Assembly (NCBI GenBank): GCA_039111635.1
Contig: JBCAQO010000008.1
Location: 2,294,001-2,358,000 of the forward strand
Length of the DNA stretch: 64,000 nt
Origin: Heterobasidion occidentale
Taxonomy: Eukaryota; Basidiomycota; Agaricomycetes; Russulales; Bondarzewiaceae
Direction of reading: 5' to 3'
Both the position numbers and the translations under genes were made by a program. Positions 10,803-22,964 of the stretch are shown piece after piece. Below the pieces are notes generated by a model, which saw nothing but the letters and a program-made list of their open reading frames with translations, ran no database searches and was not told where the DNA came from. The first letter of the stretch is position 1. Every line of letters begins with the position of its first letter.

Positions 10803-13031
10803 ATGACGAGCGGTGCAGACCCGAGCGGGTCCACCGTGCCTGACAAGAGGCCCGTCGACGCCTCACCCCTCTCCGGCTCAGACTCGAAACGCGCAAAAAT
10901 ACATCCGGAAATCGTGGATACAGCACCGGATGCTGCTGGTCCCTCTCAACCCGAAAGCGCACTCGATGCTGAGTCTACACTGGCCGCTGAGGCACAGCCG
11001 GAAGGACGAAAGAACAAGTTCGCGACGAGACGGGAGTCGGCCGGCTACGCGAAGTCGCGCAAGAATAGGGAGAAGGACACGAAGAATGTCGGGAGGAGGA
11101 GCGGGAGGGGGACGCGGAGGAACGACGAGACGGTGAAGGAAGGCTCTGAGGGAGAAAATGCGGACAAGGCCCCGCGGCTGCCGAAGAGACAGTGTGCCCT
11201 GCTCATTGGATTCTGCGGGACGGGGTGCTCCGGGATGCAGATGTGCGTGTTCTCGCGTTCCACTCGTCCGCCCGTTTGCGACTTGGCACGCTGTGTACAT
11301 AATGCGAGCGTGAACGTTGACGGTGGTTGTGTTGCAGACAGCCAAACGTGCGCACGATCGAGGGCGTGCTGTTCGAGGCCATGGTGAAGGCCGGTGCGGT
11401 GTCGCAAGACAACGCGGACGATCCAGTCAAGGTGCGCCTCGTTCTAATGACTAGACGGCAAGGCGCGACGTGTGACCGTTCTGTCGCGTCTCGAAGGTGA
11501 ACCTGGGGCGAGCGGCGCGCACAGACGCGGGCGTGCATGCAGCCGGAAACGTCGTTTCCATCAAGATGATCACAGACGTCCCTGGCGTTCCAGACATTGT
11601 CGGCTACATCAACTCCTTTTTACCGCCCGAAATCCGGATGTGGGGATATGTCCGTGTGCAGAATTCGTTCAATGCTCGCGTGTGGGTCCCGGTCCTTCGT
11701 GTAATTTCACTTGTGCCGCTTACGACGCCGGGAGATTTGTTTGCAGGTCTTGCGACAGCCGCAAGTATACCTACTTCTTCCCTTCATACCTTCTGATCCC
11801 CCCAAAGCCAGGGAGCGGACTGTATCAGAGGTTGAACAGCCTACCGCCCTCCTCTTCCGCTTCCGATGCAGCCCCCGTTGAGCTGCCCACTTCGCACCCT
11901 TTTTGGTCTGAGCCTGCACATGCAGATAGCACAAAAGAGGATGATTTGGTCAGAAAGCGGCAATGGAGAGTAGGCTTGGAGATGGTTGAGAAGCTCAGAG
12001 AAATTGTGAAAAAGTTTGAAGCCAGTCACAACTTCCACAACTTCACAGTCGGCAGGGACTTCAGTGACCGGAGCACTCAGAGACACATGAAAAAGATTGA
12101 GGTATGGGCATTATCCCCTGTGTTTTGTAATTAAATCAAGATAATCTCTGGGTCTGGAAAGGTAGCTGATCCTGCTGTGTATGGTGAGACGGAGTGGATC
12201 AGTGTCATGTTCCACGGGCAAAGCTTCATGCTCCATCAGGTGCGTGGTCAACAGTCTTACAACGAGATCAGAATTCTGATCACACACATCGCAGATCGTG
12301 AGAAACATGTATCTAGCGTAGCTTCGCTCGTTGATCCCAGTCCATTTAGCGCAAGATGATGTCGGCATTGGTGCTCTCCTGTCGCACCGGCACCCCCCCC
12401 CACAAATCATCGATGAGGTAAATGGCCGATTGGATCATCGCTTGCATCTGCTCATTCTTTTCTGGTCTCGTAGCTTTACGGCCCGCGGCAGGTCCTCGTA
12501 CCGAAAATGCCTTCCCTTGGCCTCCTGCTCGAACAACCAATTTTTGAATCTTACAACGCCAAAATCGCGCGCGTAAATGAGAAGCTTCCGCCGACCGACC
12601 CGCTATATCGACCCCCGATCGACTTTGACATACACAAGGACGCGATTGAAAAGTTCAAGCAGGAACACATCTACGATCGGATGAGGGACATCGAAGATCG
12701 AGGCGGAGTGTAAGTCTTATCTCCCTCCGGCAATCTGTATCCCGCACATGCTAATCTGGGATGCTCATGTAGGTTCGACGCTTGGGTGCGTTCAATCGAC
12801 GCGTACTCTGGCAACGACCTTGCCTACCTCAATACGAAGGGCATCATCCCGCCGTCCGCCGTTATCAAAAAGGGCGAGCGGAGGGCAAACCCTTTGAAAG
12901 AGCGAAGAAAATTCGACGTGACGTCTTTTTCTTCGAGTGGGAAGATCGATCTTGAAGTGGACGAAGAAGAAGGGGAGGCAGAACAGGAGAGCACATTGGA
13001 CAAAGCAGAGCTGGCTGAGATGGAAGGATAA
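10803..13031 (+). CDS. pus1: tRNA pseudouridine synthase 1 (TruA family)
   Basis: Converts uridine to pseudouridine at several positions of tRNAs (26-28, 34-36, 65 and 67 in yeast) and in some other RNAs. Eight exons are traceable: 10803-11242, 11338-11431, 11497-11681, 11747-12101, 12162-12239, 12350-12417, 12474-12709 and 12773-13031. The catalytic-Asp motif is clear as [12 protein letters not shown] in exon 3. It is preceded by [11 protein letters not shown] and followed by [32 protein letters not shown] and the MLHQ...RKMM region, in family order. The first 100 or so residues form a basic, low-complexity tail likely to carry nuclear targeting. The C-terminus is acidic. One oddity: the exon 5/6 junction reads HQRKMM where the family usually has HQIRKMM, so that splice site may be placed slightly wrongly. 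Confidence 0.93.
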
Positions 13032-13262
13032 CGATCGAGCTGTTTAGATATCAGTGTATGGCGTTGGGTACTCCGCCCTTGGAAGTCAATGGTGTAACGT
13101 GAAGATACGTGTATCTATAGTCATATGCTGTCACCTGTCAATCACCCTAAAAATTTACTCACACGGAGCTCGCAGCCAACAAATTTTGCCCATGAGGCGA
13201 AAAGAAGAAAAGGGAAGACGTGGTAAGAAGTGTAATGATACATGTGGGACGGGCGTGTAGGC

Positions 13263-13880
13263 CTAGCTCTGGAACTTCCGCATCGACTGGATCTCGTCCA
13301 GGAGTACTTGCAGTTGGTCGTCATCGATTTTCACAAGACTGTCGGGGTATATTATCAGGAAAGGGGCTGTGGGGTTGAGGGCACTTGACGCACCTTGGGA
13401 TGATGCTCTTGGCTTCTTCCGCGTCAGCTGGACAGAGGTTAGCAATCTGTGCCGTCTCAAATTGCGTCAGGGCCTCCTCTCTCCGGAGTGTTCTATGCGA
13501 AACAGATATGAAGCGGGTCGGAGGTACACAAGAGTCATGCACGTACTCTCGGACTGCAGAGGCAGAGTCAGTCGTGTTGAACTTCGTGAAGGTCTTCACG
13601 TATTCAAGCGTTTTGTTGTAGACTCTGAAAGCAAGTGTGAGCACACAAAGGAGAAGATGACGCGAGGTTCCGTACGCCGTGTCTGGTGCATCCTGTTCCC
13701 GGTTTTCCAAAAGGTATTTCACCTCTGAAATTAGCAGGCAACCTGCATTGTTGAACTCTGGGAGCAGAGGGTTCAGGGTGTGTGCAGAAGTCTACAGCGG
13801 TGCCACATGCCTGGGCCGAGCTTCAACGCAGCGGCATCTTCCTCCTCGATATTGGGCCTGTGGCGCAAACGGGTAGTCAT
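13263..13880 (-). CDS. rpb4: RNA polymerase II subunit RPB4
   Basis: RPB4 forms the stalk of RNA polymerase II with RPB7 and links transcription with mRNA decay. Five short exons give about 140 residues, normal for the family. They carry EFNNAGCLLISEVKYLLE, VYNKTLEYVKTF, ETLRREEALTQFE, AQIANLCPADAEEAKSIIPS and the C-terminal LLDEIQSMRKFQS, all hallmark RPB4 segments. The start ATG (13878-13880) is followed by a 70-nt first exon. The first intron (13758-13810) begins with GC rather than GT: only a cut after CCAG restores the conserved LGPEFNN. The later introns use GT donors. The gene is divergent from the aldo/keto reductase, sharing about 435 bp upstream. Confidence 0.94.
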
Positions 13881-14315
13881 TAGGAAAGCCTCCGGGTTTG
13901 TTTGGCAAGAGCCTCCGTTTTCATTACAGCCAAATAGACACCAAACAACCGCGATAGGCGACGTCGTGCTGACTTAAGTCTATGGTTCACCACGGTCGCG
14001 TCGGAGGCTACAGGTAAGCGTCGGTGCAGAGCCACCGCCTTCGACGTGAATCAGCAACGCGGACCTCCACAAACGAGAGCCCGTTTCTCTCTTGTCCTGC
14101 GCATGCGCGTCCCATCGATGTCAGCCAGGCTTCAATAAACGCGTTTCCATCCCGCTCAGCCTCACTTATTTCTCCGGCTGTCCCGGAACTGCAAGGGTTC
14201 TATCATGCACATGACCGCATACATTTCTTGTATATAACCCAGAGCGGATAGCTGTCAAGGTAGTAACAGTCCTGTTCCCTCTCACGACTTGTACCAACCC
14301 TACGAATAACACAAA
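13881..14315. promoter_or_regulatory. Divergent promoter region, rpb4 and reductase 1
   Basis: 435 bp lie between the two starts. A TATA-like TATATAA at 14231-14237 lies about 80 bp upstream of the reductase start. No such box is evident near rpb4, as expected for a housekeeping gene. Confidence 0.5.
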
Positions 14316-16157
14316 ATGTCTGCCCCTGCGAAGAAGATGCCCTATGGTCTGTACTACTTTCAGCGCCGCATGCTTGACCTCCATCTGAACGGCCATCTTG
14401 CCATTCTGTGCAGTCCGCCTCGGCAAGTCTGGCCTGAAGGTCTCCAAGCTCATCCTTGGGACCATGCAGTTCGGCGACCCCAACTGGCAAGGTTGGGTCC
14501 TCCCCGAGGAGGAGTCCATCAAGGCGATCAAGGCGGCGTAAGTGGTGCTGAACTGCACCGATCCGATCGTCTACGGATGTTCCAACTGACGCTGCTTGGC
14601 ATCCAGCTACGACGCGGGTATTCAGACGTTCGATACCGCCGATGTGCGTTGCCCGTCACGCGTTTCATACGGTCTGCTGATGTTCTGTGTAGACCTACTC
14701 GAACGGCTTGTCCGAGGTCGTATTGGGCAAGGCGATCAAGCAGTTGAACTTGCCTCGTGATGAGATCGTCGTTATGACCAAGGTTGGTAATCTTGAGACT
14801 CGTTTGCCGTCGCGAAGCCGACAACTGAACATATTTCCAGTGCTACTGGGTCGTTGGACGCGTCCCCAGCGATAGTTACATCACTGTCTACAGCCCAGAC
14901 GATAAGGGATACGTCAACCAGCACGGTCTCAGCCGCAAGGTCAGTTTTCGGTGCGATGGTCTTTGGGTACTGAGAATTTACTTGAATTTTCTAGCACATC
15001 TTTGACTCCGTCAAGGCAAGCTTGGAGCGCCTCCAGCTTGACTACATCGATGTTTTCCAATGTACGTCGACGGCACTGCATGTAATCCGAAAATTGGCTC
15101 ATCTATTTCACAGGCCACAGATTCGATCCTAACACTCCCATCGAAGAGACTGTGAGGGACTCCTCGTAATACTTAAACGCGATCTTAACTAAGTCTTGAA
15201 TTCCCAGATGCAAGCCCTTCACGATGTGGTCAAGGCAGGCTATGTTCGCTACATCGGCATGAGCTCTTGCTGGGCGTACCAGTGTATGTTGCTATTTTAC
15301 AGCGCTGCTCTTTGACTGATTTGAAATTCTTGATCTACCGGCATATAGTCCAGGCTATGCAGAGTACGTTCATTTTCCCCTTGCTCATACCCTACGAAGA
15401 ATCCTCATACATGCATCATCTATAGACTACGCCATCGCAAACAACCTCACGCCTTTCATCTCGATGCAGAACCACTACTCTCTGCTGTACCGTGAAGAGG
15501 AGCGCGAGATGATGCCTGCTCTCAAAGTGCGCCTCCCTTGTGCTTATTCTATGCGAGGAAATCTCACGCTGTCGTCAGATGCTTGGAGTCAGCTCCATCC
15601 CCTGGTCCCCGCTCGCCCGTGGCTTCCTCACTCGCCCGGCCAACAGCCAGGTTAAGACCAAGCGGACAGAGACTGACCCCTACGCCGCATATCCCTTCCC
15701 CGCTGAGTCAGGCGCAAACGTGACGATCGGCCGGTGCGTTCATGTATTCCTTTCTTCTTGTTTCTCGTTTATGGTAGTAAACTTGACGGGATGCTCACTG
15801 TGAATCATGTCTCCAGCGTCGAGGAGATCGCCAAGAAAAAGGGCGTCAGCATGGCTCAGATCGCCGTTGCATGGATTCTCTCCAAAGACCGTCAGTCTAC
15901 CCTTTGCTCTTTGAATCCAAATCCAAATCCTGACATCATGGTATTCGTTGCTAGCTGTCGCTGCGCCGGTCGTCGGTCCCACGAGCATCAAGAGCTTGCT
16001 CGACCTTGTCGGTACGTGAATCCTTTGCCCTATCTTTTGTTCGCCCCTCTGATATTGATGACTTGCCGTAACAGAGGGTGTGCACGTCAAGCTCACCGAC
16101 GAGGAGATCAAATACCTCGAGGAGGCTTATAAGTCTCAGAGCATCATTGGTCACTGA
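14316..16157 (+). CDS. Aldo/keto reductase (paralogue 1)
   Basis: An NAD(P)H-dependent oxidoreductase of the aldo/keto reductase fold, probably cytosolic and about 345 residues long. It is cut into roughly a dozen exons, several under 60 nt. Exon 1 (14316-14345) ends inside a Val codon and joins 14414. The catalytic tetrad is visible: Asp in [12 protein letters not shown], Tyr in TYSNG, Lys in VVMTK and His in QCHRFD. The cofactor-binding end reads [16 protein letters not shown]. It belongs to the group of fungal reductases related to norsolorinic-acid/aryl-alcohol reductases and YakC; the substrate cannot be told from sequence. A close paralogue lies at 45881-47759. No biosynthetic core gene is adjacent, so a role in general aldehyde detoxification is as likely as secondary metabolism. 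Confidence 0.9.
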
Positions 16158-16427
16158 GCGTTGTGTTTGTTGGCCCCGGTTTATCATCTTGTAAACGATA
16201 GAAAAAAGTGTAAACGATGTAGCACCTACGATCCCGCAATGTGATTGATACTTCTTGCTATGAGACTCGCATTTCCGCGCCTTTTGTCATGCTTGAAGGA
16301 AAGTAGAGCGGTATCACAGATACAGAATTCGTCAATTTATTCGCATATCATTGGCATTCGTATTCGTACAACTTCATACACACATATGCAATACAGTATC
16401 CTCTGCAAGAGTCCCATAAAATACATT

Positions 16428-18707
16428 TCACCCAACATTTCCAGCGGCTGGAGGCGGAGGCGCGCCTCCTCCCCGCCCTAACCCACCACGGCCTAGCCGC
16501 CCCCTCAAGGCAAGTCCCCTGCCAGCAAAGCCGATGCGAAAAGGCCCGCCCATCGCACGTCCCGGCAGCAGAGGCAGCCCATGCGGGTCTTGCGGGAGCT
16601 CAGAGGTGGATGGCCCTGGCCCGCTCATAAATCCTCCCGGCATCCGCAGGTCCGCAGCGTCGCGCTCGGCCTCAGAAGGTGTTTCTTCGTTGTCGGGCTG
16701 TGAGCAGCCCGTGAGCGTTTGCATGAGGGACGATGATGGGATTGAAAAAGGGCGCACGTCGAGACCGATCACCAGGGCACCTGTGTGCCACCCCGCCGCA
16801 GACGCCGCGAAACAAAACTTCTTCCCGGCCTTCTTCCTCCCGAGATTGAAATCCACCTCGGCGGGCTCCTCGACTTTGGGCGGCTCGAGCAGCCACCTCC
16901 GCGTTCGCGCCGTCTCCACGTCTTCCGGCGTCCGATACCCCCCTGGGGCGCCGAGCGGCAGGTCTGTCGGAATCCCGAGGCCGAGCGCGCCATGGGAGTA
17001 TGAGCCCCAAGTCAAGAGCTGCCCGGTCGAGGTGAGCGCGCCGAAGTGGTAGTCCCCGAGCATGACAGAGATGATGTAACGGTCTTGCAGGGCAGGCATG
17101 ACCTCAGGCGTGGAATCGGCGGTGGTTTCTGTGTCGCCCGTGAGGATGATGCAGCTGGAGCCGGTCGAGTAGGCGACGAAGGTGCGGAAATGAGCGGAGA
17201 CCTGTGCAGAGATATGCGAGGATATGGATGAGCAAAGTCAGTGGGCAGTGCGGGGAGTGAACAGAAAATCCTCACATGCGTGATGTGCATTGTCCTTGGC
17301 GGTTTACATCTGGGATTTTCGCCCGCGAAGGTGGGGTGTTGACAGACCAGACCGGCTTCGCTGAAGCTGGGCAACTGCATTTCGTCGTGAGCAGGCGTTC
17401 AAAAAATGAGATAGGGGGGTTTGAGCTCACGTATTCCCAGCGGCTGCGAAGATAATTCTCTTCATTCGATAGGCCACCGAACTTGAGGACATGACCCTTA
17501 TTTGTAAGGCCAACAATCATGTTATCATACGCGGCGATCTTTATCAACTTCGTCTCTTCGTCCAACTGCTCTTGGGACAGACCAGTATCTGGGAGGACTG
17601 GAAGCACAGGTATCGTGGGCAGCCTGAATGGATTAGCCTCTATGGTGCTCATGACGCAAGGAATAGTATGGTTCGAAGTGGCATAGGCTTGCTTGTCGCC
17701 CGCAGCATCCAACTCCTCGGATTTCGCATCTAGGACCTGCTTGAGGGTGCCACTGTACGGCCAGTACACGAGGACATCTCCGGAGGTGGTGAGGATTGAC
17801 GAAAATGCCCAGCCGCTCTCGATTTGTGCCGGTGTCGTATCTAGCGAGTGGCAATCAAGGAGAGCAGACTGGAACCGGAAAGGCCGGCCCCAACTGAGGA
17901 ACGTCCAGACCTGCAGCCTGGCATCGAGGATCATGGTATGAATTCTTCCACAACTGAATGGGTTCTAATATCAACGCGCTTTGTTCGGTGAGTCGACAAC
18001 AGAAATAGCATACCTGATGCTGCGGACGGGTTCGGGTAATATCAGTTTGTGAGGAACTGCACATTTGTGCGGTATGGAGAAGCCCTCGCTGTTCAGCGCC
18101 ATATTTTGCCCATCCAAGGTACCTGACCCACCATGCTTAACATACGGATGGATGCATATACTGTGAGCAACGTACCCCAGACATAGATGGACCCTTGGGA
18201 GTCCAATGCATGAAATGACCTGTTCGATGGTAGACTTCAGCAATCATTTTTGTCGATAATCGACATAAGAATTTTCCCCACATTCCACCAGCGGTCAAAG
18301 AAACAATTCGCACTCCAGGGATCTTTACTTCTATGGGAAAGGGAATGCCGGGTCCCCTGACTTCGGGCAAGGACTGCAAACCGAGCCTTCCATTTCCACG
18401 AGTTCTATTGAGCAACGGAATCAGCATAGCGAGCTTCCTAGTCGTGAATCATTGATCCGTACCCCCAGACAAACACCCGCGGGCGACTCAAGCCTCGGTA
18501 CAACGCCTTCCACCCGTTTCTCTGCGCGGTCTCGTTTCCCGAGAAGTTGAAGTCCCTCTCGCATCGCCACTTCCAAAAGGTGTCATCGGCGCAGATCAAC
18601 GCGAAGAGCCTGTTGGTTGACCCAAGGAGGAGAAGGTCACGAACAGGGAGAAGAGGAAGGAGGTGATCTAGAAGGACCTCAACAGGAAGGTCATGTACAG
18701 ATGGCAT
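16428..18707 (-). CDS. saf1: F-box protein with RCC1-like repeats (SAF1 type)
   Basis: Probable substrate receptor of an SCF ubiquitin ligase. The N-terminus is an F-box (HDLPVEVLLDHLLPLLPVRDLL, about residues 5-26, continuing to FWKWRCERDF). It is followed by RCC1-type beta-propeller blades with repeated WG and G-rich turns (RVFVWGYGS, IYVWG, LTTSGDVLVYW, VGLTNKGHVLKFGG, GALTSTGQLLTWGSYSHGALG). This architecture is that of yeast Saf1, which targets the adenine deaminase Aah1 when nutrients run out; shared function is inference. The C-terminal 70 or so residues are Gly/Pro-rich. About six or seven exons. The start at 18707 is chosen because it puts the F-box immediately after the N-terminus; an ATG at 18728 would add seven residues. 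Confidence 0.85.
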
Positions 18708-19369
18708 TTCGAAATGTGGGAATAACAAGTAAAGATAACTCGGATGATGTGGTCAAGAGTTACGAGTTGCTATCCTTGGAGTCAGCTGGAATCATTCGAC
18801 GGTGCTGAATTGGCCTGCGGCGTTCCTGAAGTCAGCCACAACCGATTCTTGGTCCATGAGCATATGTACAAAGTACCGGGAACAGCATCGTCGTCCTTAC
18901 CACCACCTTCCCTATAACCGTATCCTTTTATTACCGTCTCTTTCCAGATTGCGAATGAAGTATTCTGCTAACAAGCCTGATCTCGGGCAGATCTTGACCT
19001 ATCATGACGTCACGGCGCGAGACAGCGTCAACACGAGTTGCCGTTGTACAGACTGTATGTATATGTATTTCTACGAGAAAATGTAATATGAACAAGTAAT
19101 ATGTAACGGGCCAAACACATCCGACTCGCGCATGAACGCCGTCCCGTAACAACCACACATGACCCTCAACCCCCGCAACATAGTCGAATACAACAAGAAA
19201 AGGACAGAAGAAAGGCGGAAAAAAGAGAGAGAAAGAAAAAGAAAAGGGTGTGCCCTGAGCAAGATGCAAAAAATCACATGTCCATGCCCTCGAGCCGTGG
19301 AGGCACGCAAACTTCGGAAATCCGACGACGCGACTGCAACCTCAGTCACAGCATGTATCGACGCAGACA
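18708..19369. other. Intergenic, saf1 promoter side with purine tract
   Basis: No gene seen. A nearly pure purine run at 19196-19247 on the plus strand is a CT-rich tract when read in the direction of saf1 transcription. Such tracts are common in fungal promoters and 5' leaders. The stretch also holds the 3' end of the R3H-SUZ gene. Confidence 0.5.
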
Positions 19370-22300
19370 CTATGACCGGCCGCCCTTACCCTCGCTACCG
19401 TCCTCAACCTCTAAACTTCCCAACTTCTTGGTGATCGCCTCTACTGGTACATCCTTACCAGCACTGGCGGTTTCTTCCTGAGCACACGAAAGACATTCCA
19501 AATTAGCCAGTTTGTGTAAGAAAAATATATAGTGATAACTTGCGTTGGGGTCAAAAAGCTCTACATTCTTTGGCGGCGGCCGCTCATAAGTCTTGTCTGG
19601 CTCGTCGAGGCGAGAACCACTCGCCACCGGCGCCGCAGCCGCCCCTCCAGCGGTGACCGTAGTACCACCAGTTGCGCCACCGGTAGAGTTGGTGAGAGCA
19701 CTGCTATACGATGTCTGCCCATTCGGGGGCACTATCGACCTTGCTGAGGATCCATTATTCCACGCGCCACAGGGCACGGCCACCGCCGCACGTTTCTCTG
19801 CCGCACCCGCACCACCTAATGGAGGGAAGTCTGCTGGTTGCAGTGCGACTGACGCGGAAGCCCCATGGTGCGGGGCCCGTGTCGATCCGGTCTGTTGGGC
19901 AGGTAATGACATATTATGGGCCTGGCTGTGGGCGTGAGAATTGTTGCCGTGTCCATGATCATGATTGTACGGTGGGCGAAGGGAAGGCTGGGCGACGAGG
20001 CCAACGGCCCAGTCTGGTCGGGCGGGGAGAGGGTGCTGCGAGGACGTTGTCGATGTGAACGTCCGCCGCGATGACGAAGATGTTGATGACTGAAAGACCC
20101 CAAGACGGATCATGAAAGATGAATGGAATGAGTCATGTCAGCAATGGTGAAACACGACGAAAAATATACGGAAGCGAGCGAAACGATAAATGACTCACTG
20201 CAGTCGACGACGCCTCGTCACCAGTTCCTGCAGGCGTCCTATGACCCGCACTTCCACTCGAGTTTCCCGATGTCCTTCTCACAGAGTGCAACCGTGGACC
20301 TACAGGCCCATTGTTTTCACCGAAACCTGCTCCAGGACCCACCCTCATACCTCCGTTGTGGCTCATGCTAGGGCCCGAACCAAGGCCACCGAGATTTCCT
20401 GCAGTACCATACGAATGCCCACCGTTACCAACTCCAGGTCCGTAACTCCATGCACCCCTCGGCCTTGGTTGTGGCCCTCTCCTACCTTGCCCGTTGGCTC
20501 CTTGGCCCCCATTGCCACTTGTTGCATTACGCGTTGGCACCCTGAAGGGCCCGCTAGATCCATTGCTGTTATTTTGAAGCCCACCGCCATTCATTGTGGC
20601 GCTTCTAGAGGGTACATCGACTGTCCAGGGGCTTGCATGGGTGACTGCATGTGCGGAGCATGGGCTTGAGGGGCAGGCGGCTGGTAGAAGGGTATCGCAT
20701 ACGGCGGGTATGCAGGAGAAGGTGCATACGGTCCATATGATACACCATGCGGCGGGGATGGTGCGGTGGCTGCTCCCTGTGGACCAGGCGCCGGTTGCCA
20801 CCCATATGCGCTCATATAGGGAATTGGCTGAGGGGGTTGGTGAGTCGGAAGATATATACCCTCTCCAGGGCTGGAAGGGTCGGAGCTAGGTAATGAATGC
20901 TGAGGATGGGCATACGGATGGGGAGGAAAGAAATATGGTGCGTAGTATGGTTGGCCTGCGGCTTGATTGGGATGAGGCTGGTAGTACATGTAAGGGGGGA
21001 TGTAACCCTGGGGAGCCTGGGTAGATGCTTGAGGTGTATCGTAAGGTACGTGTGGTGCAGGCGGTTCGTTGTAAAGGGAGGCATATGAGATGGTAGGGGA
21101 TGCCGCGCGAGAGTTACGGGAGCTGTTAGGGTGCGCGGAAGAGCGCAAGGACCGGGACGACGATCCAGCAGAGTTTGCTCCGGAGCCTCCCCGCCGAATG
21201 TCCTTCTTGTCGCGTCCAGCAGGACCGGACCACTCACTCTCCGTTGCAGCGCTGCTAATTGAGTCATCAAGATCCCCAGCACTGCTACTCCCTCCTCCGC
21301 TCGTTGATGCCGAGCCCGAAACAGCGCTGAACGTGGACGAGCTCGCGCTCATGTCGTTCTCCTTTTCCTTAGCCTTGTCCATGAAGATCCGGGACCGGGC
21401 TTCGTTATATAAAGCCTCCCGCTGCTCCAATGTAAGGTGCTTTTTCGCGCTGCCCGGCGCATTACTACGCCCACCCTGGCTACCAGCCTCTGAGGGCTCA
21501 ATATCAGACATGTCCGGGTCATCTCCCGTGACAGAGCTTGTCCGGGACTGGGGCGTACTACGCATTCGCTCTTGTGGAGTGCGGCGCATAATTTGGAAGG
21601 CAGGTTGCGTAGTCGATTCCGCCGGAACGAGGTCAGAGATTCGTCGCATGGGACTGATAGATGATGACTGTAAGTCATGTTGAGCTAGGATTGTAGTAAT
21701 CGGGATACTTACACTTTACTCTCTGGGGCGGCGTGGAGGTAGTAAGCCTTGCCGTCGTGCTCGAGTGTGACTTTGTAGTATGCCGTACATCGGTGAACCA
21801 AAAGACGTTGATATGTTGACGACGGAGATACCTCTACGCGTGGCCTTGAAACGATCGAAAATCAGGACGATATCCCAAGACAACCAAGGATAGACTGTGA
21901 GACTGCAGGAAGAAAGCTGAACGACCTCCAGTCGTCGAGCAACTATGAAGCCTCGACAATTCCGCCCGACAAAACTGACCCGTCGTTGTAATGACTGATC
22001 GGAACACGTTTATCGTCTAATTTGGACATCGACCCCACGCGACCCCACATTTTTGGTCGTTGCAATCGTGCCTCCTTCGACAGCCAAGGAGAGGGAGACT
22101 CACTTTCTTTCACTGATGAGGCTCTCCATCAGTTCTCCGACGCGAAGAACAAATAATCTCTCCTTGCCCCTTAGCGCCTCGATGATTGCCGAGTCGACCT
22201 CCGGAAGACCATTTTCCCTATGCGTGTCCTCAGTGTCGAGTCCCAAATTGCTTGTAGAGTCTGTTGAAAAAGCCTGTGGATCATCTACCGTCGAAGACGG

Positions 22301-22381
22301 AACCGTGTGGCTTGTTGAGGTCAGTTGAGAGCCGCTGGGGGAAGTTGCGGGGGGTCTCATTAAACCGACGGTGGCGGCCAT
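19370..22381 (-). CDS. R3H-SUZ domain RNA-binding protein
   Basis: A cytoplasmic RNA-binding protein of the R3H-SUZ class (relatives: animal R3HDM1/2 and ARPP21, fly Encore, fungal Rbs1-like proteins). The R3H domain spans exons 1 and 2, reading KERLFVLRVGELMESLISE, then EVSPSSTYQRLLVHRC and TAYYKVTLEHDGKAYYLHAA. The SUZ domain follows in exon 3 with LTLEQREALYNEARSRIF. The rest is a long disordered tail rich in Pro, Tyr, Gln and Gly (about 20.1-21.2 kb), then a Ser/Ala-rich C-terminus ending GKGGRS. The start at 22381 (MAATVGL) is preferred; an in-frame ATG at 22498 would add 39 residues. At about 20600-20650 the frame changes. A 44-nt intron beginning GTCACC and ending CTCTAG would join the halves, but it lacks a clear branch point, so this junction is uncertain. 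Confidence 0.82.
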
Positions 22382-22964
22382 TGTTGCTGGAGTTGGCGAT
22401 ATCGTTCTGGAGTCAAGGATGGATAGAGGGAGAGACGATGGCGCCCGTGGGATTTCTATCAGGATTGCATAGAAGGAGGGACGATGAGCGTCGAGCACGG
22501 GACAGACGCGAGAGGAGCGTCGCTCACAGAGAACGCCCCTTACTGGCGATCTGAAGAAAAAGAAGAAGGAAACTGACCAAGAGACATTAAAAGATGCTTG
22601 TGGGTCTGTGCGCGTTCAAAGGAGATCAGAGCGACAAGAAACGTGCATCAGGTCAGAGGGGAAGCCGTCGTCGGTGCAAAGCCAGTCGTCGACGCCGCTC
22701 GCTCCTAATTAGGCTTCCATGGCCTCGCTTGGTCATCCTTTATATTGGTTCCAGCCACCAGCCCACACCGCCTTTCAGGATGCACAAGCCTTGGCTTTTG
22801 CTCCGACACCGTAAATTCACTCATATCGTACATCATCTGTCTACGCTAATGGAATTCAACGTGCGAGCTTCCCGGACGCAGCAGGGTGCACCACCTGGTA
22901 GATGTTGAAGCTTAAGCTGCGCGCCGAGCCAATTATATTTCAGTCCTCCTTCATCAGCCGATAT
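22382..22964. other. R3H-SUZ promoter and transporter 3' region
   Basis: Contains the upstream region of the R3H-SUZ gene, and at its left end (in-frame ATG at 22498) possible extra coding. The right end is the 3' flank of the amino-acid transporter. No other gene seen. Confidence 0.5.

Noticed and set aside
10878..11345. 155-codon minus-strand frame inside pus1
   Set aside because: It overlaps exon 1 of pus1, whose family match is clear, so it is a shadow frame.
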